Shown here one piece after another: positions 52,901-62,524 of a stretch of 64,000 bases of DNA; the first letter of the stretch is position 1; each line of letters starts with the position of its first letter. The DNA is taken from positions 310,001-374,000 of the forward strand of contig OZ025845.1 in NCBI GenBank assembly GCA_964019425.1, given 5' to 3'. The position numbers and the translations under genes are program-made. The DNA comes from Flectonema sp. DT1601 (lineage: Eukaryota > Euglenozoa > Diplonemea > Diplonemida > Diplonemidae). The notes beneath the pieces are model-generated. The model was not told the origin of the DNA, did not search any database, and saw only the letters and a program-made list of their open reading frames with translations.

Positions 52901-54055
52901 GATTTTTTGATCTGAGTGTGAGGGAATGACCTGTTAGTGCATTGGGCATAGGCTGGGCTGCAGTTTAGATGTCTTAGGTGTTAATAGGGGGTTCCTCTTA
53001 GCATTTTTCTTTGTTCCCACCTTATGATTTTCTTGAAGAAAAAAAATAGAAGTCATAATGGTGCTTCCCTCTGGAAGGGTTGTAAGCCATGGTGTCCAAC
53101 TAAATTAAAGGACAAGTCTGGGATAATCCCTGCCAGAGGGGCGAGTATTCTACCATGGTTGAAATACTCTGGCAACTGATCTTCAATTTTATGTTGTTTG
53201 TTAGCTGCTGGTGTATCTCGATCATGTGTTGATACTTGCATTTTTTTTATTTGTAATCTTCTATTACAATTCTCTTTCTGTTCTGGTCTGTTACTTCATT
53301 TGTCTTGTTTAACTTCAGTTATATCCATTTTACTTTTTATTGTTTCCCATCTACTTTTTATTTTCTATTAGTTCTGGTCAGAAACTCCTGGGCAGCAAGA
53401 AGGAAAGCAGTTTAGTACTTCTGGGTGTTTGGCATCACCCCCCATAGTGAGCAAGTACAACAGGTAGCATTGGTAGTCTGTTGATCCTGAGTGATCCCAG
53501 CTACAGTTTTGTTTTTCTTTCTTTTTTTTAGAAGAAGATCAGGACATCCAAGCACTGCTGGATAGTTGCTGAATGCAGGGCCTGCCTGTGGCATTATAAT
53601 AACAGGCTAAGTCATTTGTAGTTCATAGTTTACCTTTGATTTTATAACTTCACACAGGGTACTATGAACGATGAGAGATCCAGTGGGATCACTCAGGGTC
53701 TAGTAGAGACCACCAATGTTGTGCGTTGATAGGCAAGGTGATCAACCTTGACATTCTTTCTTTTCTCTCCTGTTGTGACAAACACAAAATACACGCACAG
53801 CTTACAGTGTGTTCTTTGTGTATGTTTTCTTCAGGTGTGAGTAGTTTTTTTGTTCTTGCTCTTCAGGGAGGGCCTTAGCCAAAAGCTAACAGTCCAAATC
53901 TCACCTGGAAATTCTACTCAGTCCTTGTCAGTTTTGGCATCAAACTTGTAATGGTTTAATCATTACAGGTTATTTACTGAAATATTTGTTCTAAAAGTTG
54001 CTAAGTATTTCTCACTTAGAAATTTTTTATTTTCTTATTTTCAGCTTAATTAGCT
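52901..54055. mobile_element. second copy of the LTR-like element, order internal-repeat-internal
   Basis: From GATTTTTTGATCTGAGTGTG it follows the right part of the element at 40,570-41,504 at about 99 percent, continues through one 83-bp repeat (53,838-53,920) and then into the left internal part up to TTTTCAGCTTAATTAGCT, where module C starts. Relative to the 40-kb copy the order is circularly permuted, as expected for a fragment of a tandem array sharing a terminal repeat or an integrated circle. No coding capacity beyond two 60-aa frames. Fragmentary. Confidence 0.75.
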
Positions 54056-54251
54056 AAATTCGATAGAGTGGGAAGTAACGGACTGGGAGCTTTTGGCTCC
54101 TGCCCTATTCCCGATGTAAACTTTCTTTTTATTTTTTTTTTTTTTTTTTTTAACAGGCCCAGAGGGCGACAATGACTGTTGCTGACCAAGGAATAATATT
54201 CAAATGAATTTTCGTTTCAAAGAAACGAACAGAATTAAGGGAGAGGCAGAG

Positions 54252-54282
<31 letters not shown>

Positions 54283-54479
54283 AAAAAATATGAAGAGGAA
54301 ATAATCAAACATGAAAAAAATAAAAAAAAAAAAATAAAAAAAAAAAAATAAAATATAAATAAAAAACGTTGTATGAAAAAGGAAAAAAAAGAAAAAAAAA
54401 AAAAAAAAAAGACCAGAAAAGGAAAGAGAAAATGAAAAGGTATAATATTATTGTGGGGATATGAGGATAGCAGGGAGAT

Positions 54480-54481
<2 letters not shown>
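54056..54481 (+). repeat. module C copy 4 plus leader
   Basis: AAATTCGATAGAGTGGGAAG, hairpins kept (GCCC-AGA-GGGC with a changed loop), long A runs, then the leader. It lies directly after the second LTR-like copy. Confidence 0.85.
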
Positions 54482-54516
<35 letters not shown>

Positions 54517-54629
54517 TTATTATTTAAAAAAAGGAAACAATCAGTTTAGCGTCTCGATCGGGACGGAAAATAGAAATTAATCGACATAGTCGATCGATAG
54601 AAAAAAAAACAATGATAACATTGTTTATT

Positions 54630-54663
<34 letters not shown>

Positions 54664-55330
54664 CTTTTAATTATTTTAAAGAAAAAACAATCAGTTTAGC
54701 GTCTTGACCAGGACGGAAAATAGAAAGTGATCGACATAGTCGATCGATAAAAAAACAATGATAACATTGTTTATTCATTTTTTTTTATTTTTTTTTAAAT
54801 TCTTATTATTTATTTTTTAAAGAAAAAAAACGGAAAATAAAAATTAGTCGACAAAGTCGAACGATAAAAAAAAAACCAATGATAACATTGTTTATTCTTT
54901 TTTTTTTTGTTTTTTTTTTATATTCTTTTTTATTAATTTTGAAAAAAAAAAAACAATCAGTTTAGCGTCTTGACCAGGACGGAAAATAGAAAGTGATCGA
55001 CATAGTCGATCGATAAAAAAACAATGATAACATTGTTTATTCATTTTTTTTTATTTTTTTTTAAATTCTTATTATTTATTTTTTAAAGAAAAAAAACGGA
55101 AAATAAAAATTAGTCGACAAAGTCGAACGATAAAAAAAAAACCAATGATAACATTGTTTATTCTTTTTTTTTTTGTTTTTTTTTTATATTCTTTTTTATT
55201 AATTTTGAAAAAAAAAAAACAATCAGTTTAGCGTCTTGACCAGGACGGAAAATAGAAAGTGATCGACATAGTCGATCGATAAAAAAACAATGATAACATT
55301 GTTTATTCATTTTTTTTTATTTTCTTTTAA
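54482..55330 (+). repeat. palindromic satellite, array 3
   Basis: Begins with the typical first unit (TCTCGATCGGGACGG), then long and short subunits alternate with AATGATAACATTGTTTATTC closing each. Two successive 258-bp higher-order units here are nearly identical (54,700 and 54,955). Confidence 0.92.
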
Positions 55331-55956
55331 ATCATAGATGGAAGTGCCCTCCAAATTTGGAGGGCGCCTGGTGAAAATCAGCCACAAAAATTTGTAGGGC
55401 CAAAATAGGGCCATTGTAGGGCCAAAATAGGGCCAAAATAGGGCGCTGGAGGGCGCGTAGGGCGCTTTTTTAATTAAATTTAATATAATGCCGAGCTCAT
55501 TTTGACACACCCCTGCCCTCAGCGAGGGTCGAATCGCATCTTATTTGACTTTTCTCCGGTTCGCCTGATCAAATGCGTCTTTGGGATATCAGTTTACTTG
55601 CCACCAGTAAACTTCTTTTTTTTTCTCACAAGGTACCGTGAAGACCGGCCTATTAACAGGTTAGCAAGAACGCACTCTCCCTCCTCGAATCCCTCTATAA
55701 TCGACTCGGTGCATTCTGCGGGCTAATCAGCTCCTTGTAGATCTGGGATGCATCGTCCACTGAACTGAGTTTCAGCTTCAGGGATTGCAGCAGGCTCCGG
55801 AAGCTCTCAAGGAGTAGCCCATTGTTTTTGCCATTGTTGACCTCCGAACCATGACCTGGAGGTCTCGGGTTCGAACCCCGTGACACCCTTTTTTCTCTTT
55901 TTCGAAAGACTGCCAAGCATGTCAAAATTTTTTTTTTGCTTCTGCGTCAAAATACT
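55331..55956. other. insertion within the satellite: GGGCC repeats and a tRNA-like head
   Basis: It begins with a perfect 20-bp palindrome GCCCTCCAAATTTGGAGGGC (55,346-55,365), then AGGGCCAAAATAGGGCCA-type repeats. At 55,603-55,660 an intron-like GTAAACTTC...CACAAG segment. At 55,810-55,890 (+) a tRNA-like part with TAGCCCATTG (A-box-like), a stem GACCTCC/GGAGGTC, B box GGTTCGAACCCC and a terminal T run. Satellite sequence resumes on both sides, so it was inserted into or captured by the array. Confidence 0.55.
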
Positions 55957-56490
55957 TGTATTCTTTTTTTTTATTTTAAATTCTTTTTATTTATTTTTTT
56001 AAAGAAAAAAACGGAAAATAGAAATTAGTCGACAAAGTCGAACGATAAAAAAACTATGATAACATTGTTTATTCTTTTTTTTATTTTTTTTTTTTATATT
56101 CTTTTTTATTAATTTTGAAAAAAAAAAACAATCAGTTTAGCGTCTTGACCAGGACGGAAAATAGAAAGTAATCGACATAGTCGATCGATAAAAAAAACAA
56201 TGATAACATTGTTTATTCTTTTTTTTTTTTTTTTTTTTTAAATTCTTTTTATTTATTTTTTAAAGAAAAAAAAACCCGCAAACCCGCAAACCCGCAAACC
56301 CGCAAACCCGCAAATTCTTTTTATTTATTTTTTAAAGAAAAAAAACGGAAAATAGAAATTAGTCGACAAAGTCGAACGATAAAAAAAAAACAATGATAAC
56401 ATTGTTTATTCTTTTTTTTTTTTTTTTTTATATTCTTTTTTATTAATTTTGAAAAAAAAAACAATCAGTTTAGCGTCTTGACCAGGACGG
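55957..56490 (+). repeat. palindromic satellite, array 4, with (CCCGCAAA)5
   Basis: Two higher-order units with a CCCGCAAA tract at 56,275-56,313. It breaks off within CTTGACCAGGACGG and joins the TTTTACTCTAATATG module also seen at 36,965. Confidence 0.9.
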
Positions 56491-56669
56491 TTTTTTCTTT
56501 TTCTTTTACTCTAATATGAAATATTTTTGAACAAAATGTGATTATTAATTTAAAAAAAAAAAAATAATAATAATAATGTAAATGAATATTAAAAAAAAAA
56601 AAAAAAAAAACATGCCTTGGGAATACAATCAAAGCCCCAATTAATCGGTCCTTTCTTTTTCCTTCTTGT

Positions 56670-57125
56670 CAAGTGATCGCTCCACTCGACGATCACCAAA
56701 ACCGATTGTATTTATATCTGTTCTTTTCTCAACGATCGGCTATACCGACCATTTTTTTTTATATAAATAATTGTTTTCTTCTTCTCGATGATCAGATCCA
56801 ATTGATCGACCTTTTTTTTTTTTTTTTTTTTTTCCTTTATTCCTTCCATCCCTCCCGCTCCCCTAATTTTAAATAAAAACAAGATCAGCTCAGCTTGATC
56901 GTTAATCTTTTTTTCTTTTTTTAATTTAAACTGATTGTATTTATATCTGTTTATTTTTCTCAACGATCGGCTATACCGATCAACCTTTAAAATAATTTCT
57001 TCTTCTCGACGATCAGATCCAATTGATCAACCTTTTCTTTTTTTTTTCCTCTATTCCTTCCATCCCTCCCGCTCCCCTATTTGTAATAAAAACAAGATCA
57101 GCTCAGCTTGATCGTTAATTTTTTT
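56670..57125. repeat. tandem pair of GATC-rich units of about 250 bp
   Basis: Units 56,690-56,905 and 56,930-57,120 share TGTATTTATATCTGTT, CAACGATCGGCTATACCGA, GATCAGATCCAATTGATC, a T run, TTCCTTCCATCCCTCCCGCT and AAGATCAGCTCAGCTTGATC. The last and the ATTGATC phrases are near-palindromic. Confidence 0.85.
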
Positions 57126-57429
57126 TCTTTCTTTTTTGTTGGTCCTAGTCAAGACCTTAAACTGACTAACCGGTCTTAATTTTAAATAAGTGTTAACCTA
57201 GTTTCTCTTTTCCTTTTCAATTTCCTTTTAATACTCTCTATCTGGTCTGTTATGTCATATTTCTCATTTAATTTTATCATCCATTTTACTTTTCACTGTT
57301 TCCCATCTACATTCTATTTTCAAATAGTTACGGTCTGTTAAAAAAAAAAAAAAAAGTTTAAATAAGTTAAATTGAACATGTTAACTCAATTCCTCAATTC
57401 TTCCGTCATGGTCTTGACATTCTTTTTCG

Positions 57430-57545
57430 TTTCTCAAATGCACAAGAGATACCATCACTCATGAGATACCAACGCACATACGAGATACCAGCACTCCAGA
57501 GATACCGACACGCTAGAGATACCAAGTCACTTGAGATACCTCCTT
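57430..57545. repeat. GAGATACC minisatellite
   Basis: Six copies of GAGATACC spaced about 17-20 bases with variable ACxxAC spacers. A single related box (CTAGAGATACC) lies at 45,078, at the end of satellite array 1. Confidence 0.8.
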
Positions 57546-57784
57546 GTAAATTAATTCCCGGTATTTCAAATTCGAATTGATAGTGTCAACTCTGCTTGCT
57601 GCTCTCGTTTATGTGTTGTCTCCTGAAGTGATCTTAACTCCTATAAAAAGAAAAAAAAAAAAAGAAATCAAAAAAGAAGAATTTTCAAACGAAGTTATAA
57701 CAACCCCTACCACCCATTATGATCAATTCCGCTTGTTTTTTTTTTTTTTTTTTTAAAAACAAATAAAAAAAAATAAAAAGAATT
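57546..57784 (-). repeat. inverted copy of the satellite end segment
   Basis: GTTGTCTCCTGAAGTGATCT through AAGCGGAATTGATC-type sequence in reverse matches 51,905-52,065 on the other strand, so array 5 is a complete array end in inverted orientation. Confidence 0.85.
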
Positions 57785-57903
57785 ATAAAAGATTAAACAA
57801 TGTTATCATTGTTTTTTTATCGATCGACTATGTCGATCACTTTCTATTTTCCGTCCTGGTCAAGACGCTAAACTGATTGTTTTTTCTTTGAAATAATAAA
57901 AAG

Positions 57904-57945
<42 letters not shown>

Positions 57946-59752
57946 AAAGAATATAAAAAAAAAATAAAAAAGAATAAACAATGTTATCATTGTTTTTTTT
58001 TTTAATCGTTCGACTTTGTCGACTAATTTCTATTTTCCGGTTTTTTTTTTTTCTTTAAAAAATAAATAAAAAGAATTTAAAATAAAAAAAAAGAATAAAC
58101 AATGTTATCATTGTTTTTTTTACCGATCGACTATGTCGATTACTTTCTATTTTCCGTCCTGGTCAAGACGCTAAACTGATTGTTTTTTTTTTTTCAAAAT
58201 TAAAAAAAAGAATATAAAAAAAAAAATAAAAAAAAGAATAACCAATGTTATCATTGTTTTTTTTTATCGTTCGACTTTGTCGACTAATTTCTATTTTACG
58301 TTTTTTTCTTTAAAAAATAAATAAAAAGAATTTAAAGTAAAAAAAAAAGAATAAACAATGTTATCATTGTTTTTTTATCGATCGACTATGTCGATCACTT
58401 TCTATCTTCCGTCCTGGTCAAGACGCTAAACTGATTGTTTTTTTTTTTTCAAAATTAATAAAAAAGAATAGAAAAAAAATACAAAAAAAAGAATAAACAA
58501 TGTTATCATTGTTTTTTTTTATCGTTCGACTTTGTCGACTAATTTCTATTTTCCATTTTTTTTTCTTTTTAAAAAATAAATAAAAAGAATTTAAAAAAAA
58601 AAAAAAGAATAAACAATGTTATCATTGTTTTTTTTATCGATCGACTATGTCGATCACTTTCTATTTTCCGTCCTGGTCAAGACGCTAAACTGATTGTTTT
58701 TTTTTTTCAAAATTAATAAAAAATGAATATAAAAAAAATACAAAAAAAAAGAATAAACAATATTATCATTGTTTTTTTTTATCGTTCGACTTTGTCGACT
58801 AATTTCTATTTTCCATTTTTTTTCTTTAAAAAATAAATAAAAAGAAATTAAAAAAAAAAAAAGAATAAACAATGTTATCATTGTTTTTTTATCGATCGAC
58901 TATGTCGATCACTTTCTATTTTCCGTCCTGGTCAAGATGCTAAACTGATTGTTTTTTTTTTTTTCAAAATTAATAAAAACGAATATAAAAAAAATACAAA
59001 AAAAAGAATAAACAATGTTATCATTGTTTTTTTTTATCGTTCGACTTTGTCGACTAATTTCTATTTTCCATTTTTTTTCTTTAAAAAATAAATAAAAAGA
59101 ATTTAAAAAAAAAAAAAAGAATAAACAATGTTACCATTGTTTTTTATCGATCGACTATGTCGATCACTTTCTATTTTCCGTCCTGGTCAAGACGCTAAAC
59201 TGATTGTTTTTTTTTTTCAAAATTAATAAAAAAGAATATAAAAAAAAAAAAAAAAAAAAAGAATAAACAATGTTATCATTGTTTTTTTTTTTTTATCGTT
59301 CGACTTTGTTGACTAATTTCTATTTTCCGTTTTTTTTCTTTTTAAAAAATAAATAAAAAGAATTTAAAAAAAAAAAAAAAAGAATAAACAATGTTATCAT
59401 TGTTTTTTTTTTATCGATCAACTATGTCGATTACTTTCTATTTTCCGTCCTGGTCAAGACGCTAAACTGAGTGTTTTTTTTTCAAAATTAATAAAAAAGA
59501 ATATAAAAAAAAACAAAAAAAAAAAGAATAAACAATGTTATCATTGTTTTTTTTATCGTTCGATTTTGTCGACTAATTTCTATTTTCCGTTTTTTTCTTT
59601 AAAAAAATAAATAAAAAGAATTTAAAATAAAAAAAAAGAATAAACAATGTTATCATTGTTTTTTTATCGATCGACTATGTCGATCACTTTCTATTTTCCG
59701 TCCTGGTCAAGACGCTAAACTGATTGTTTTTTCTTTAAAATAATAAGAAGGA

Positions 59753-59784
<32 letters not shown>

Positions 59785-59806
59785 TAAACAATGTTATCAT
59801 TGTTTT
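57785..59806 (-). repeat. palindromic satellite, array 5, inverted (2.0 kb)
   Basis: The same units read on the minus strand: AACAATGTTATCATTGTT, ATCGATCGACTATGTCGAT, CGTCCTGGTCAAGACG, CTAAACTGATTG. Long and short subunits alternate at about 258 bp. With arrays 3 and 4 it forms a large inverted arrangement around 56.5-57.6 kb. Confidence 0.93.
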
Positions 59807-59929
59807 TGGGCAAACTAGTGTTTACTACACAAATAGTTTCAGAACTAACCATTCATTACAAAATCCAAAATGGCTGTAGGGGCCAAAAATTATATACGGG
59901 ATGCATCGAGACCACCACCTGTCTTTAAG

Positions 59930-60028
59930 AGCGGGTGTGGTTCAGCGGAGGGAGGTCTGACTTTGGACGCCCGATGCCCAGGCTCAATTCCGACTGACGT
60001 CTTTTTTTTTTTTTTTTTTTTTTTTTTT
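59930..60028 (+). repeat. tRNA-like head followed by T run
   Basis: GTGTGGTTCAGCGGAGGG resembles an A box and CAGGCTCAATTCCGAC a B box, about 40 bases apart, ending GACGTC and 28 T. It has the layout of a Pol III-transcribed SINE head. Confidence 0.45.
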
Positions 60029-60059
60029 TGTTCCCCCACCCCGAATAGCTGGGAAAAGT

Positions 60060-60300
60060 GCAGGGGGGGCTTGCGTTCCGCAAGCCCCCCCTGGAACCCC
60101 TAATAAAAGCCAACCTCTCCCGTACAAAGTCCAACCTGAAAAACAAATTTGCTACTAATGGATGATTAAGCTGGGAAGAGTGCAAGGGGGGGCTTGCGTT
60201 CCGCCAAGTTCTTGGCAGAACGCAAGCCCCCCCCCCAACCCCCCCCAAGGGGGGGGAGCCACTAATAAAAGCCAACCTCTCCCGTACAAAGTCTGCCTAT
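60060..60300. repeat. two G/C-run hairpins of the CTTGCG type
   Basis: 60,063-60,093: GGGGGGGCTTGCG faces CGCAAGCCCCCCC with a 3-base loop. 60,186-60,232: GGGGGGGCTTGCGTTC, inner stem GCCAAG/CTTGGC, then GAACGCAAGCCCCCCC, a nearly perfect 22-bp stem. Each is followed by CACTAATAAAAGCCAACCTC or similar. Confidence 0.85.
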
Positions 60301-60430
60301 CCCGTAGAAAGTACAACTTCAATCCTGACCAACATCCTTTTTTTTTCACCCTGAAAAGCTAAGTAAAAAGTCAAGGACAAGTTAGATAAGGATGACACTC
60401 AATCAAGGACACTCAAATTAATTAACTAAA

Positions 60431-61262
60431 TTATTCCACTTTAGGTCTTTTTATTTCACTACTTTCTGGTTTTACTTTTCGAGGTCGCTTACATCCTCTG
60501 CTGTTATGGCCTTTGGTGTTGCAATTGCTGCATGTCACTGTTGACGTTTCACTCTTTTTCCTAATGCGGAGATGCGGACGGCGACCTACGCTCGGCTTCA
60601 CAACAGGAGGCAAGGTATCATCAGGGATCAGGTCTCCAAGTTCCGCAGTTTCAGGTAGCACTTGCATGCTGTAGAAACGTCTGAAACTCTCGACACGCAA
60701 GAAAGGCAGACAGGCAGCGGGATCAGTCAAGGTGTCCAAACCAAGGTGCATTAGTACCTTCGTCGAGTGTGCACAAGGAAGGTTGCTCTTACGGAAGTCG
60801 TAGCAATTACATGTCAAACAACCATCAATCAATCGAACTGTTTTGCTCGCTAGGGACTGTCGTAGCTCCCACAACCGCTTGCTCAGTTGTGTTACTTCCC
60901 ACAGCGAAGCGTCTGCTGCCTGCTCCCGTATATGCTTTTCCACAGAGGGTACTGGGGATTCTGGCGGTAGAGTTGCAGCAAGCAGACCCTGTCGCTTAGC
61001 GAGCGTGTCTGTAGTCCATCTGCGGGTGTCCTGGATGAGAGTCAGCAGGCTTCCCTTGCGAGCTTCCCGAAAAATCGAATTAACGCACTCAACTGCGTTG
61101 GAGGTGTAGGTATTAAACCTTGGACACCTTTTGGCCAGTACGCATCTGACCACCGAGAAAGCTGTGTTTTCTTGATGTAAACGGTGGCGGGTTTACTGAC
61201 AATGCTGTCCAACAGCTTCACGGCTTCCTTCTGCGACTTGGCTTTGGCTATCTGCCACATTA
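60431..61262 (-). mobile_element. Mutator-like (MULE) transposase C-terminal fragment
   Basis: The minus-strand frame has SNAVECVNSIFREARKGSLL (the T-x-N-x-x-E-x-x-N motif of MULE transposases), a SWIM zinc finger CLTCNCYDFRKSNLPCAH, and a C-terminal zinc knuckle CSNCNTKGHNSRGC with a basic tail. Upstream, in another frame, is MWQIAKAKSQKEAVKLLDSI and VYIKKTQLSRWSDAYW, the helix that normally precedes the TxN motif, so one frameshift lies near 61,120. The catalytic DDE part is missing. A non-autonomous remnant of moderate age. Confidence 0.85.
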
Positions 61263-61414
61263 TGGTGGAGGCCGAACCCTTTGGCAGCTGCGTGCTATTT
61301 CTCCTATATAATTGTCAGCATTGGGGATATTTTGGGTTCTGAGGAAATCCACCAAGTCCTGGGCCAGGTACCCAGGCCAGGCCTCACCTAATTACACACT
61401 AATTCTTCTTTGCA

Positions 61415-62470
61415 TTCCCGCAAGAAGGTCTGGTTCTAAGTGCAACATAAGTGTTGACTGGTGCCACGCATTACGGAAAGAAAAGTAGCGTTGCATATTG
61501 ACCTGTGGCAAGTCGGCGCTACCAAATGACAGTCTGATGATCCACGGCGGGCGTTTGCAGAAAGAAAATTGCTGTTATTTGCCTTTGTCATGGAATTTTT
61601 TTTTTTTTTTTTACCACTTTTTGTGCCACTCACCTCCAAAAAAACATGAGTACATCTTTTTTTATGGTTATCTCTCGGTCTATCGGCCCCGAAAAGTCTT
61701 CACAAATTTCTGGGTGGAGAAAAAAGTTTTGCAGTTGTTTGCCAGTCAAAACTTACGCAGCACTGTAAGCTGGCCAGGCCTAGCTACTTCCGTACTGGGA
61801 ATGAGGCTTCTGTTTCTTCCTGCTAGCAGGCCTGGTGCTAAGTGCTACGTAATAGTGTCACGCATTACAGGAATAATATTAGGTTGCTCAGAAGTGCTAT
61901 GTAAGCTGGCCAGGCCTAGCTACTTCCGTACTGGGAATGAGGCTTCTGTTTCTTCCTGCTAGCAGGCCTGGTGCTAAGTGCTACGTAATAGTGTCACGCA
62001 TTACAGGAATAATATTAGGTCGCCCAGAAGTGCTATGTAAGCGCCAGGCCTAGCTACTTCCGTACTGAGAATGAGGCTTCTGTTTCTTCCCGCAAGCAGG
62101 CCTGGTGCTAAGTGCTACGTAAGTGTTGAATGGTGTCACGCATTACGGGAAGAAAGGTAGAGTGTTGCATGTTAACCTGTTGCAGGTTGGCACTACCAAA
62201 TGACCTGATGACCCACAGGGGGGCGTTTGCGGAAAGAGAATTGCTGCTTTTGCAGTTATTTGCCTTTATCATAGGATTTTTTTTTTTTTTTTTTTTACTG
62301 CTTTTTGTGCCACTCACCTCCAAGAAATCATGGTTACACCTTTTTTATGGTTATCCCTTGGCCTATCGATCTCGAAAAGGCTTCACAAATCCCTGAGGAG
62401 AATAGGTTTTAGAGTTTTGGTGCCAAGCTGTCTTTTTGTTATGGTTTAGACAATTTGGGTTTTAATAAAT
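61415..62470. repeat. duplicated 300-bp segment with a 136-bp tandem triplet between
   Basis: 61,415-61,715 and 62,090-62,400 are related at roughly 80 percent (GTCACGCATTACGG, CTACCAAATGAC, TTTTTGTGCCACTCACCTCC). Between them the unit GTAAGCTGGCCAGGCCTAGC to CAGAAGTGCTAT recurs at 61,765, 61,901 and partly at 62,037. It may be the terminal region of the MULE, but I cannot find the opposite end. Confidence 0.75.
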
Positions 62471-62524
62471 AATTCCTTTCATTTTTGCCACCTTTCTGCT
62501 TATGTAGCACCCCTGAGCAAGTTT

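Noticed and set aside
55835-55890. A working tRNA gene
   Set aside because: The T arm and one stem are convincing, but no acceptor stem pairs and the D arm is poor. It is listed only as tRNA-like.
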